From assembly GCA_963854735.1 (NCBI GenBank), contig OY978098.1:1858001-1922000 (forward strand): a stretch of DNA of 64,000 nucleotides, in the 5' to 3' direction. The notes below the pieces were generated by a model, which had not been told where the DNA came from, did no database searches, and saw only the letters and a list, made by a program, of their open reading frames with translations. Source of the DNA: Marvania coccoides. Lineage: Eukaryota; Chlorophyta; Trebouxiophyceae; Chlorellales; Chlorellaceae. The position numbers were made by a program, and so were the translations under genes. Of the stretch, positions 21,507-31,679 are shown piece by piece (positions within the stretch are counted from its first letter, which is position 1; the number at the start of each line of letters is the position of its first letter).

Positions 21507-23097
21507 ATGGCCCCTGCAGCAGAGATTGAGGAGGCCAAGCAGCTCATCGCCGATCTGTGCGCAAATATGTACACGCAGGGGCACGTGAGCGGCACCGGCG
21601 GCGGCATCAGCATCAAAGTTGGCGATGCCATCGTCATGGCGCCCTCGGGAGTGCAGAAGGAGAGGATGCGGGCCGAAGACATGTTCGTGCTGGACCAGCA
21701 GGGCGAGGTTGTGCACACACCCGAGGCGCGCCCACCCCCTTACAAAGCCCCCAAGCTCAGCGAGTGCTCTCCGCTGTTCATGTCGGTAAGGAGAAACTAC
21801 TTTTCTAGGGCACCGACTGCTCCTGTTTTATTTCTACCTTGTGTTTTACGAATTCGTGCAATTCTTTCTACGGGCGCAGGCGTACGAGCTGCGCAGTGCC
21901 GGCGCCGTGCTGCACGGCCACAGCATGAACGCGATGCTGGCCACCCTGCTGGAACCCCACTCCTCCGAGTTCCGCATCACCCACGTGGAGATGATCAAGG
22001 GCATCGCGGGCCAGGGGTTCTACTCTAACATGGTGGTGCCCATCATCGAGAACACCGCCCGAGAGTGCGAACTCACCGATCGCCTGCGGGAGGCCATCCG
22101 AGCCTATCCAGAGTCCAACGCGGTGCTGGTGCGGCGGCACGGGGTGTACGTGTGGGGAGACAACTGGATCCATGCCAAAACGCAGTTTGAGTGCTACGAG
22201 TATTTGTTTGAGGCGGCGGTGAGGATGCACGGCATGGGGCTTGACCCAAAAGCAGCCCCGCCGCCGCCCCCTCTCGCTGCTGCTGCGAATGGAACCATGC
22301 ACGGTGCAGAGGAGGGTGCGCGTTCCGCCAAGCGCGCACGCTCTTCCTGTGGCGGTGCTGCTTGTGTTAATGGGGGGAAGCTTCCCACCTGCATTGTGCT
22401 TGACATTGAGGGCACCGTGGCGCCAATTTCATTCGTGGCGGAGGTGCTGTTTCCCTACGCCCGCACCAGGCTGCGCAGCCACCTGGAGGCCACCTTTGAC
22501 ACGCCACAAAGCGGCGCAGACGTTGAACTGCTGCGCCAGCAGGCGGCAGCCGACGGCGCGACCTTCCCAGCAGCTTCTGAGCCCCAAGCCGCTGTGGTTG
22601 ACGCGGCGGTGGCTTCCTGCGAGGCCATGATGGACGCGGACCGCAAAACGACAGCACTGAAGGCGCTACAAGGACACATTTGGAACAAGGGGTTCATCGC
22701 CGGGGAGCTCAAGGCGGAGCTGTACAGGGACGTGCCTGACGCGCTGGCGACGTGGCGCTCGAGCGGCATCAAGACGTACATCTACTCCTCCGGCTCCCGG
22801 CAAGCCCAGCGGGACCTGTTTGCCCACACCACCGTGGGAGACCTGCGGCCGTACCTCAGCGGGTTCTTCGACACCACCTCGGGGCCCAAAGTGGAGGCGG
22901 CGGCCTACGACAACATCGCGCTGTCGCTGGGCGCAGACAGCCCTGGGGACATTCTGTTTGCCACCGACAACATTTTGGAGGCGAGGGCGGCGGCGAAGGC
23001 GGGGTGGCGGGCGGTGGTGGTGGACAGGCCTGGGAACAACCCGCTGCCCAAGGACTGCGAGTTCAAGGTGGTGCAATCGATGGAAGGGCTCTTTTGA
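21507..23097 (+). CDS. DEP1: Fused methylthioribulose-1-phosphate dehydratase / enolase-phosphatase (MtnB-MtnC)
   Basis: Exons are 21507-21785 and 21880-23097 (phase 0), giving 498 residues. Residues 1-240 are a class II aldolase-like MtnB domain with GHVSGTGGGISIK, the metal ligands in VLHGHSMNAML and VRRHGVYVWGD. After an Ala/Pro linker, residues from about 260 form a HAD-type E1 enolase-phosphatase: CIVLDIEGTVAPISFV (catalytic Asp and the family's Glu-Gly-Thr), YIYSSGSRQAQ (motif II) and DILFATDNILEARAA (motif III). Both activities belong to the methionine salvage pathway, which recycles methylthioadenosine. This fusion in one chain is a land-plant and green-algal arrangement. All key residues I can check are present. 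Confidence 0.95.
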
Positions 23098-23429
23098 TTA
23101 CTACATGCCATTAAAACCCTGAACCCTGAACCCAGAGATGCCATTTCCTATCCATTTATTTTTGTGCTGATTTTTTTGAAATTTTTACTACATTCAGCAT
23201 GCTGCAAAGCTGTATACTCTGTCTTTAAGGATTAAATATCGGGCTCAGACCCTTGAATATTTTTAAATAAAAAACACATCGTTAGATTTCAGCGTGCAGG
23301 CGTGGCGCTATGGCGCCTGCGACGCTTCAATAAAATAAAGAACCTGGCATTGTTTTGAAAAAGGCGCCTTTCCCCAATTCCTCTTCTGACGACCCCTCCT
23401 TGTTCTCAGCCACCGTAGCCCCGCTGACG
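23098..23429. other. Intergenic spacer upstream of F-box gene
   Basis: AT-rich tail of the MtnB-MtnC gene followed by the presumed promoter of the F-box gene. A short CCCTGAA repeat (about 23115-23131) is seen; nothing else. Confidence 0.45.
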
Positions 23430-24951
23430 ATGAGCGATGCCAAGGTCGATGTGGTCACCATTCTGAGCCTGCCGCCCGATGAACTGGCAGCCGTGTTGCA
23501 AAATCTAAGCCTGGAAGACATCACAAACCTGGCCTGCAGCTGCCGAGCGATGCATTTCGCCTGTGAAGACGACAGAGTGTGGTTTGCCATGTGTGAGGCC
23601 ACCTGGGCCGCAGTCACCGACGTGCGGCAGTGGATAGTACCTGTGGCCGACCGCCCACCCCCATCACCAGCCTCCCCCTCCCCTGGAAAAGCAGCCACCC
23701 CTTTCGCTACAAATGCTTCTTCTCATGCCAGCACCGGCCCTGCCACCTTCAAAGAGCTCTTCCACTTGCTGCGAAACCTGGAGGGGCTGTGCGGCTGCCT
23801 TTGGCGCATCATCGGCGAGGGCCCAGTAGGCGGGCTGGTGCAGTTCTCGTGGACTGACAACGGGGTAGTGGGCGAAAAGTTGGAGTGGTCCTCGCTGCAG
23901 CATAATGCGGAGCGGTCCGCCTACCACGGCATTTGTCCCCGGCGAGGCTTGGCCGTGGGTGTGGAGTGGGAAAACGAAGAAGGGAATAAGGTGACGTTGA
24001 GGGCGGTGCAGCGCCACGGCGGCAGCGGCAGCATCCGGCGGTCTCTCTCGGCCGAATCCGCTGCCGCGGTGGCGCTGGGAACGCCTCAGAACGCGATAGC
24101 GGTTCTGGGGGCCAGCCCCAAGGGTTCGTTTGAGTTTGCGTGGCTAGAGTTCATGAGCGGCAACGTTGCCAAGCCGAGGGCCAAGTTGCGGAGAAAATCG
24201 TCAGGGAAAGGCGGCAGCGCAGCACCGCCTGAGCTGCACCACCTGCGCAGGGTGGTGGCGCCCCGGCCTACCCCTCGCCACCCCCTGGCTGGCATGTATG
24301 TGAGTTGATAACTATTATATTCTTTACATATTGTTGAGTGTTTTTTTCCCTCCCTTTATTAAAATAAAAGCTTTTTAATTACCGCCAGTACTCATACCGA
24401 CTTGTTTCCCTCTGCGCAACACACAACAGGTTGGCGACTACTACGGCCCTTCCGGCATGCAGGTGGTGAGCGTGGCCTACGACTTTTCCGGCCAAGCCGC
24501 TCGCATTGTGGCTGACAAAGTGGTGGGTGACGTCGGGGTGGCAGCTGGCCAACGCACGTGGTGGGCGCTCGCCGCCGCGGTGGAGCAGCCCTGGTCCACC
24601 GCTGAAGCAGCGCTGGTGGAGGCCCTGCAGCAACGCCGGCAGGAGGACGGTATGGATGCGCTGGAGATGCTGTTCCTGGAGGATGAGGGTGCAGGGGGTG
24701 GCGGGGCAAGGCAGGAGCCGGGGTGGGAGGTGGCAGCGGTGCATGTGGGAGCGGGGCAGGTGGCTGCGGGTGTTGACCAGCCTCGGGAGTGGGTTGAGGG
24801 CCGGTTGTGGGTGCTGGGCGATGGCACGCTGATGTTCTGGTGGCTGGAAGGTCTGTTTCAAGAGGCGCAGTTTAAGAAAATCGACGCCGATTTGGAGGTG
24901 CCTGCCAGGAGGGGGCGGCAGCAGCGGCTGACCACCGCAACTTCAACATGA
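23430..24951 (+). CDS. F-box protein with EXECUTER/FBXO31-like C-terminal domain
   Basis: Exons are 23430-24299 and 24430-24951 (phase 0), giving 463 residues. The F-box is at about residues 10-60: ILSLPPDELAAVLQNLSLED and ITNLACSCRAMHFACEDD, then VWFAMCEATW. The middle has a WRIIGEGPVGGLVQFSW segment. The splice joins LAGMY to VGDYYGPSGMQVVSV, which resembles the G-Y-GPHG-E segment found in FBXO31 and some plant F-box proteins. It would act as a substrate adaptor in an SCF ubiquitin ligase; the substrate is unknown. The C-terminal assignment is by motif only. Confidence 0.75.
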
Positions 24952-25178
24952 CGACCCTCCTCTCTGTTTCACTCGTTCTCGCTCTTTATATACAGCATTA
25001 TATACAGCATTGGTGCTCTTTTTCAGCTTGACAGCCCTTGTTACTGTGCTACGTTATGTTTTTATGACATAGATAAATTTGTTTGTTTGACATTCGTTCA
25101 TTTTTTGAATTTAATTCTTTTTTCGTTAAAACACACACACACGCAACAAAATAACACGCAACAAAATAAATTAAATAT

Positions 25179-26117
25179 TTACTCGGCAGTTGAAGTTTTC
25201 CAAATGATGCCGTCCAGCTCCCAGGCCTCGCCGCTGCCAGCTTGAACGTAGCACCGCAGGCTCATCAGCTTGGCCGCCTTGGGGTCTTCTTCAGCGGCAA
25301 ACAACGACCGTCCGCCATTCGGCATTCTTGAATAAAACGTCCCCAACCGGCAGCGAGACTCCTTTTCCTTGCCCGGCACCAACAGTTTCAGTCCCTCTGC
25401 GCCAAACAGCACCCCTTCCCCTGGTTTATCGATGACTGCCAGTGAAGGGCCGCCGACTTTAGGCAGCTTTGTTGGCCGCTGGGCTGTCATGGCGCCATCA
25501 GGCCAGGTGAAGAGGAACGCGGCAATTGAATCGCGGTCTTCTCCAAGCCCAATCCAGCCCCTGCAAAACCATACTGCCCCAATGGTTATTTTGGGAAGAG
25601 GAGGGGCAAGCGCAGTAACATTTATATTTTTCACTCGCCTGGGGTTGTAGCCGCCGCACACCGCCCCTCCTGCTGTCTGCATTACCACCAGCCCCGCGCC
25701 AAACGTATTGACCCGCTCGTGGAAAGCAGCAGCCGACCAGCCGTGCTGATCAGCGTCGTACGCCAGCCGCAGTGGCGAGCTCTCCAGCTGCGTCTTCGCA
25801 AGCAGCGGACGCAGCAGGGCCACGTCACCCGGGTCTCCCTCCACCGCATCTGCCCACTCGTCTGTCACCGCAGGCCACATCTCAGGCACGTCCAGCCTGT
25901 TCATTCCAAACGGCGACTCGTCTTCCAGCGCCTTTTTGCCAAAGAGTTTCCCGACGAGGTTGGTCACAAAGTCGCCTTCATCTTTGGAGGCCTGCACTGC
26001 CAACCTGGGGCGTTTCCCTGGTCGACCAGATCGGGGAAGCTGCTTAGGCCCCTCTGGGTGTCTGAGGCTTGACCTCGAATTGATTGAAGTGTTTGAAAAA
26101 CGAGGTAGCGAAGCCAT
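25179..26117 (-). CDS. Plastid-targeted TLDc-domain protein
   Basis: Exons are 25639-26117 and 25179-25560, giving 286 residues. Residues 1-50 are rich in Ser/Arg/Pro and end in RLAVQASKDE, a typical chloroplast transit peptide with a V-x-A cleavage site. The rest has TLDc features: LRLAYDADQHGWSAAAFHER, GLVVMQTAGGAVCGGYNP then RGWIGLGEDRDSIAAFLF across the splice, and a C-terminal strand region. TLDc proteins elsewhere are linked to oxidative-stress protection and V-ATPase regulation. The 78-nt intron starts with GC (CCAG|GCGAGT); it is a multiple of three without a stop, so retention would insert 26 residues in the conserved core. Splicing gives the uninterrupted family motif. The gene shares a 207-nt divergent promoter with the epimerase gene. 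Confidence 0.75.
   Translation of the reverse strand: MASLPRFSNTSINSRSSLRHPEGPKQLPRSGRPGKRPRLAVQASKDEGDFVTNLVGKLFGKKALEDESPFGMNRLDVPEMWPAVTDEWADAVEGDPGDVALLRPLLAKTQLESSPLRLAYDADQHGWSAAAFHERVNTFGAGLVVMQTAGGAVCGGYNPRRVKNINVTALAPPLPKITIGAVWFCRGWIGLGEDRDSIAAFLFTWPDGAMTAQRPTKLPKVGGPSLAVIDKPGEGVLFGAEGLKLLVPGKEKESRCRLGTFYSRMPNGGRSLFAAEEDPKAAKLMSLRCYVQAGSGEAWELDGIIWKTSTAE
25561..25638 (-). other. GC-AG intron (donor GCGAGT) in TLDc gene
   Basis: Removal joins GGYNP-R-GWIGLGEDRD, the expected TLDc sequence. The donor context is CAG|GCGAGT, the acceptor TTTTGCAG. No GT donor in the correct phase is available. Confidence 0.8.
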
Positions 26118-26324
26118 GGAGACAAACGGTGTGCGGATGCTGGCAATACCCACAATTAGAAATAAGCAATTAAATGGAAAAGGGGAGCAAATTTTATCCA
26201 AACCAGATTTTTTTTTCAAGTTCAAAATTTTGGCGGGCATGACAGGAGAGATTGCTGGAGTCTCGCCTGGCCTCCAAAGCCAGATTTTTAATTTATTGTA
26301 TATACGTCGACATCACCGGGAAGC
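26118..26324. promoter_or_regulatory. Short divergent promoter, TLDc gene / methylmalonyl-CoA epimerase
   Basis: Only 207 nt separate the two start codons, so 5' leaders and promoters of both genes must be packed here. AT-rich; no clear box. Confidence 0.5.
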
Positions 26325-27034
26325 ATGTGGCGCTCGACAGTAGCAGCATCGAGATGGTGCCTGAATTCCACAACTGCTGAGAGAACCCAAGCTGCTCAGC
26401 TCTTGCGGGTACGTTTCCGCAATGCCCCATCACCAAGTACATATTGTTTTAATTTTGAGCTCGATGGTTGCAGGGAATTAATCGTCAACTTGCTTCTGAG
26501 GCGGGCGGCGGTGGCGGCGGTGGGGGAGCACACTGGGGCTTAAATCACATAGCGTTGGCTGTTCCAAACCTCGAGCAGGCAGCTGATACTTTTCGGGACG
26601 CGTTCGGCCTCAACGTGAGCGCCCCCCAGACCCTCCCAGAGCACGGCGTGCGCGTCGTTTTTGTGCAGCTGGCCAACACAAAACTGGAGCTGTTAGAGCC
26701 CCTGGACGAGACCTCCCCCATCTCAAATTTCCTCAAAAAAAATCCTTCAGGAGGCATGCATCACATGTGCCTCGACGTGCCGAATATCAAGGTAAACTGG
26801 CAGTTGTTTAAAGAAATAAACTCCAGGACGATAATTGAATGAAAATATTATTAATTATGAATGTTGCACTGCACCATTGCGTAGACTGCCATCGAAGAAG
26901 TACAAGACAAGGTGCGACTACTGGATGCTAAGCCCAAGATTGGGGCGCACGGCACTCCTGTGGTGTTCATTCACCCCAAATCAGTTTGCGGAGTGCTGAC
27001 GGAACTTGAAGAGGCGAAAAAATCAAAATTATGA
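26325..27034 (+). CDS. MCEE: Methylmalonyl-CoA epimerase, mitochondrial
   Basis: Exons are 26325-26408, 26474-26791 and 26885-27034, all phase 0, giving 183 residues. The first exon encodes an Arg/Ser/Thr-rich mitochondrial presequence (MWRSTVAASRWCLNSTTAER). After a Gly-rich joint, a VOC/glyoxalase fold begins with GLNHIALAVPNLEQAADTF (metal-ligand His) and continues with ELLEPLDETSPISNFL and GGMHHMCLDVPNI (second His). The last exon holds GAHGTPVVFIHPKSVCGVLTEL, close to the family's C-terminus with the catalytic Glu region. The enzyme interconverts (R)- and (S)-methylmalonyl-CoA in propionate breakdown, upstream of a B12-dependent mutase. Length fits the family. Confidence 0.93.
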
Positions 27035-27172
27035 AAGAAGCAATTGCTTACACTGCGAATTTACTATAGTTTAGATGAATGTATAGTATGTAATGGTCAG
27101 TTGGTACATAGGCCAGTCAGTCAGTCAGTCAAAAGCTTCTGGTTTCAAAAAGCTGGGGAGCAGGGCGCTCGC

Positions 27173-29016
27173 TCAAACAAATCGCATCGCTTGCTGCGCG
27201 CGCACCGCATCTGCGTCCGCCCTCTGCGGGCTCCGGAGGGGCACAACGTGCGTCTGCTGCGTCTGAGGGGGCGGCTTGAGCGCGGTGTCGAATATCCTGA
27301 AGCGAGGGGGCCCACGCCCTGCAATGCCTTCGTTTCCAGCCAACGGAAAGTAAACCTTTAAGCACACGTCCAGCCACACGTCCCGCCGCATCACCCCCTC
27401 CAGCGCGGCCTTGAGCTTCTCCCGCGCCCCCGGGTCCCTCCTCAGGTCCTGCGGCCGCACCACGTTCTGCAGGAAGCGGCGGCCATCTGCCGCAAACACG
27501 TCGGCGCCCACCTGCGCCCCTGTGCCGTCCTCCAGCCGTAGCTGCATCGCAAACACCCACTCCGCGCCGCTCAGGCACCCCTCCGCCTCCGCAGCCTCCC
27601 ACACCCCCTCCGCAGCCACGCACTGGGCGGAAATCTCGCTCAGCGGGGGGTAGCACGCCAGCACGCGCACGCAACAGCGGTACAGCCCCGGCTGGGCGTC
27701 AGGGACCAGCGCCTGCAGCTTGACTGTCCTCAGGGAGGTGAAGGGCTGGTCGGAGTGCAGCGTGGTGGAGGCGTAGAGGGCTGGGTCGGCAGGTGCAAAG
27801 GCGGAGACGATGTTCTCGGCAAGGGAGGTCTGATAGTCGTCCAGCGCAGCCTGGTCGGGGTGGCTCTCCGCAAACCACTTGCTGTGCATCGTCATCACGC
27901 CCGTCAACTGCCCCGCAACCACCTGGAAGCTGCAGTTGCGGAGCTTCACCCAGGTGCCGGCGGGCGGAATTTTTGCCTGAGCATCTGTGAAGATCACGGG
28001 GATGGCGGTGCCCACGGAGGGCAGCGCCGCCGCAGCTTCGGGCAGCGCTGCAAATGTGTCAAAGGGGAAGACTTTGCGGGCGGGCGGCGGTGGTTGCGGT
28101 GCGGCAGCGGCAGCGGAGGTTGATGGCCCCCCTCCCTGGGGCGACTGTTGCGGCAGATTGCTGGAGAACCTGCATGCGTGAGGAACAAGAAAGATACAGC
28201 TTTCAGAAATGGCTGAATATAACGGGTAATACGCGAATGCTTATAAAATAAGACTTGAATTGTGTTGAAACTCCGTGGCCGGTGCTCTTCTTCTTACGTT
28301 TCTGCAAAGGCTGGGGCGTCTGAGCCGTCCCACACCCACACCACGGGGGCTCTGCGGGTGTCTGTGGCCAGCACCAGCCCCACCAGGTCCGCAAACTGGC
28401 AGCGCGCTTCCAGCTTGTCGTCAAACGCTGTGTTGATCCGGCGGCGGTACTTTGCAGCTGCAGAATTAACAGACGCGCCGCGCCAGGTGCCGCCCGCCAC
28501 GAACCTGCGCTGTGCGTCCAGCACCACCTTGTCGAAGGCGTCCCAGTGGTAGGTCTTGGAAGACACCTGGTAGGGCTTGTCCGGAGCATCTGGAGGGGCG
28601 TTGGGAGCGGGGCTGCCGTCGAAAAGAATGAAGGAGGAGACCGCGGGCCGGGTCCAGCGGCCGTCGTGCAGCTTCTTGCGCCCCCCGATGCTGGCCACCA
28701 GCTGCGTCCTGCCCTGGAACTCTTTGATTTCTACGCGGTGAAGGCGAATGATGTCGCCGGGGCGGCGGACCTGCGGCAGCTGGGAGCTATTGGGCGCGAA
28801 GCACATCAGCTCGATGGTCTGCACCGGCTGGTCCTTCTTGACTAGGGTAACGTCCACCAGGCGCATGGTGCAGAGCAGGTCGGCGCCGCCGGTCTTGCGT
28901 GGGGCGTTCCACTCGGTGACCACCGCAAACAGGTTGAACACGCCTCGGTGCAGCGGGACATTGGCCAGGTCGATGTAACTGTAGCCGTTGGCGTAGCGCG
29001 TCACCGGCTGCGCCAT
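27173..29016 (-). CDS. POT1: POT1-like telomere end-binding protein
   Basis: Exons are 28298-29016 and 27173-28169, giving 571 residues. The first OB fold (about residues 10-130) reads YSYIDLANVPLHRGVFNLFAVVTEW ... LMCFAPNSSQLPQVRRPGDIIRLHRVEIKEF, which has the layout of the telo-bind domain of POT1 including the G-D-I-I-R-x-H-R element. A second OB-like domain follows to about residue 270 (KYRRRINTAFDDKL, PVVWVWDGSD). A Pro/Ala linker with the splice joint leads to a C-terminal domain (WVKLRNCSFQVVAGQLTGVM, LYRCCVRVLACYPPL), possibly the OB3 part. POT1 caps the single-stranded telomere end and regulates telomerase. I first considered RPA1, but the N-terminal OB fits telo-bind better. Convergent with the epimerase gene, 138 nt apart. 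Confidence 0.85.
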
Positions 29017-29536
29017 TTTTTTTTTTCGGTTCAAAAAGTTTGATTTATTAATTAATTGTTTTGTTGTTGTTTTCCCGCCAAGAGCAGCGCAGCGTGGGCC
29101 ATCGACTGACCGCAGTTGCATACGAATACAACACCTGAAAAAGAGAGAAAGACGATTTTCCCCCCAACAAACCACCGTCAGAAATGGAGGGGAATTAAAT
29201 GTTGGATTAGAAAGTGAAGAACAGCTGACTGCCCGTGTGCCGCATTCTCATTCATTTCAATCTTATCTTGCGGTTCATTATTTCATTGAGGTGGTTGCAG
29301 CACTGGCACAGGGACAGACAGCCTTCGTACCGCACAGTTTGTTATCCATCTACAATTCGATCTGGAAACCCCTTGTCTCACCCAAGCAGAAGTGCATCCA
29401 CGCTGGTACGTGCCGTTTTCATTCCAATTCAACATCATTTAAGCCCAACCAGCACCCTTCTCAAACAGCACCGTGCATTCTGCAGCCTGAAACCTTCGTA
29501 ACGTGAGAAGAGACGGGCCGTCCCCCTACCAGCACC
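29017..29536. other. Upstream region of POT1 and PAN-protein gene
   Basis: A 520-nt spacer between outward-pointing starts, expected to hold both promoters and leaders. An open frame at 29237-29506 is present but has no exon-like composition or recognisable domain. Confidence 0.45.
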
Positions 29537-30460
29537 ATGAAGCCTTGCTACGCCGCCCTCGCATTGCTATTCTGTGCACATGCGCTTAGAGCAGGAGTTT
29601 TGGCGGCTGGCTGTGACACCCAGACGTCAGCTCTTGACTTTGGATCTTCTGATCTACTTGCCAAAGGCATGACCGCTGGCCGGCAGCTGCTGCAATGGCG
29701 GCCTTGCTACGACACCCCCACCACTAAGATCAACGGTCCTTTCATCCGGAAGGAGGTGCGGCCCAATGCCCGGCGCTGCTGCGTTATGTGCAAGGACACC
29801 GTCGGCTGCGTTGCCTGGTCCTTCAAGGAGTCCACCACGCTCTGCAAGGCCTTCAACGATACCAACACCCTGGAGCAGTTCGAGATGGAGGGCCACACCG
29901 CCGGCATCCTCTTCTGGCGACTGTGAGTTAACGAGTTAACTCATTTTTTACTTTGGGTGTTGACGCCAAGCCATTTTTTTCTTCCCTCCCTCCCTCCCTT
30001 TCTTCACTCATCAATTCTCCCATATATATATATATATGTTTTTAAAACGTGCAGTGAGCCTGGAACCATTCCCCCCGAGATCGAGCAGCCCATCGACACT
30101 CCTCCCGTAGATCCTGTTGACCCTGTTGACCCTGTTGACCCTGTTGACCCCACGCCGGTCGAGCCCAACCCGGTGCCCCCCGAGGAGCCCTCTAAGTACC
30201 TGGAGAACAAAATCATCTATGGCCGCCGCCTGAACTCCTACCTGCCGTGCAAAGGCAACCTGGCCAAGAGCGTCGACGACTGCGCCAGTCAGTGCAGCGG
30301 CAACAAGGAGTGCAAGGCCTGGACCTTTGCCCCCAGCATGAACTGCGGATGGTTGGGCGAGTCTCAAGCCAAGGGACTGTGCTACACCATGGCTGACGTC
30401 GCCAAGGACAACATCTTTGACGCGCCGCAAGGCGAGACGTTCTTTTCGGGGTGGGCATGA
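29537..30460 (+). CDS. Secreted protein with two PAN/apple-like domains
   Basis: Exons are 29537-29922 and 30055-30460, giving 263 residues. A signal peptide (MKPCYAALALLFCAHALRAG) leads to a first cysteine-rich apple-like domain (ARRCCVMCKDTVGCVAWSFKES, TTLCKAFND) ending GHTAGILFWRL. A linker with four DPV units (PVDPVDPVDPVDP) and further Pro/Glu follows. The second domain has YLPCKGNLAKSVDDCASQCSG and KECKAWTFAPSMNCGW. PAN/apple domains bind proteins or sugars, and the rigid linker suggests a cell-wall or matrix role. The intron lies exactly between domain 1 and the linker. No enzyme motif is seen, and the exact ligand is unknown. Confidence 0.8.
30021..30038. repeat. (TA)n tract in PAN-protein intron
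   Basis: Short alternating TA run inside the intron, 16 nt before the acceptor. Confidence 0.8.
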
Positions 30461-30846
30461 GCCCTTAACCCTTTTTACCCTCTGACTTCATAAGGTTGAC
30501 CCTTTTTCTTTCTTTCTCAAGAAAATTTCTACTACACAATAAAAATGCATGCATATAGCAGCTATCGCGACCAGCTTCGTGCCCTCCTTCGCCCATCATT
30601 CTTTCCCCTCCCTCCCATCCCAATGTACACAATCATCATGAAAATCAGCCGCAGCAGCAGCCGCAGCAGCAGCAGGTGCAATTTGCCGCAGGTTCCTTAG
30701 CAAGCTCTCGCTTTACTTTTTTCTTATCATTAATTAATTCCCTTTCTGATTTCTCTTTTTTTTTTTTTTGTTAAATGTCATTTTTGAACTCTTAGCTATT
30801 GGATTCACTTGCATCAACCATGCCATCACATTTTTAAAGCACATGT
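30461..30846. other. 3' spacer between convergent PAN-protein gene and VTC1
   Basis: AT-rich with an AATAAA at about 30539 as a likely poly(A) signal for the PAN gene, a CAG-rich patch (30651-30675) and a T run near 30757-30769. No gene. Confidence 0.5.
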
Positions 30847-31487
30847 CTAATGAAAAAAGACGTCTCGCACAGAAGCAAAGATAATGAACAGCAGCGCCAG
30901 CTCTACCACAATGGCAACCGCAACAGGGCCGACTTTGTCATCAAAGAAGCCAATCTGCATGCAAAGAGGGGGGGTAATAATAAGCAGGTTGACACTAGTA
31001 TACATGAGAATGAGAAACGACAAATACGAAAAAAGACAAACTCGCCTGTTTTTTTCTAATGAACTCGCTGCGCCAATAGAAGGTGAACAGCGCGTAGGCG
31101 ATCATGCAGATGGAGATGGGCAGCATCAGCAGCGTCATGCTCTGCACCGTGGCCTGGCTGATGGCTCCCTTGTGCTTGGAAGGAGCGTCTTTGTCCTCAA
31201 CGGCAAACCCGGCGATGGCGGTGCCCACGCTGCCCAGGGTGACGGCCATGCTCATCCAGGAGAGGAAGGTGCGCTCATTGGCTGCACGGAGGTGATAAGA
31301 GGGGGTTAATATGAGTGAAGTAAGGGTGGCAATGGCGGGGACGTTGGCGTATCAATTTTCAGGGCTCACCAAAATAAGTCTTTGGCTCTATCCTCAATGG
31401 GATTTTGCGGGGAATCTGATATCTGGCACCCTCTGTGTACGCTCTTGTGCCGAATAGCCGGTCTGTGAGCTCGCCCGGCTTCAACAT
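30847..31487 (-). CDS. VTC1: VTC1-like polyphosphate polymerase membrane subunit
   Basis: Exons are 31370-31487, 31046-31281 and 30847-30954, giving 153 residues. The conserved start of the domain, RIEPKTYFANERTFLSWMSM, is split by intron 1 and is diagnostic of VTC1. Three membrane helices follow: SMAVTLGSVGTAIAGFAV, SMTLLMLPISICMIAYALF and GPVAVAIVVELALLFIIFA. The gene encodes only the membrane part, as in yeast Vtc1, with no SPX or catalytic domain. VTC complexes make polyphosphate and move it into vacuoles/acidocalcisomes. Intron 2 begins with GC (ACAG|GCGAGT) and its removal joins FIRKKQ to IGFFDDKVGPV, which matches the family. It shares a 192-nt divergent promoter with the helicase. Confidence 0.92.
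30955..31045 (-). other. GC-AG intron (donor GCGAGT) in VTC1
   Basis: Phase 0 splice after Lys-Lys-Gln. The last exon supplies the third membrane helix and a stop codon, so splicing is needed for a full VTC1. A GT one codon later would be out of phase. Confidence 0.88.
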
Positions 31488-31679
31488 GCTTCGAATATTA
31501 ATTTGTTTTGAACAAAGAACCCTACAAGCTTCGTAGCTAACGGCTGTATAAAACTTATTAAAAAAAGACAATAAAAAGAGACGAATATTCCCGAAACCAA
31601 AAAAATTGAATTGGGCGCAGCGACCGCAAGCCATAGGCCATTAATTCGGCATGCATGCGCATAAAACAATTATATAAAA
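31488..31679. promoter_or_regulatory. Short divergent promoter, VTC1 / DEAD-box helicase
   Basis: A 192-nt AT-rich spacer between two outward-pointing start codons. No clear box was found. Confidence 0.5.

Noticed and set aside
23115..23131. CCCTGAA repeats as a telomere-like tract
   Set aside because: Only two copies, inside a spacer between ordinary genes; too short and not a usual algal telomere unit.
27173..29016. RPA1 as identity of the OB-fold protein
   Set aside because: No zinc-ribbon C-terminus and the first OB domain fits telo-bind of POT1 better.
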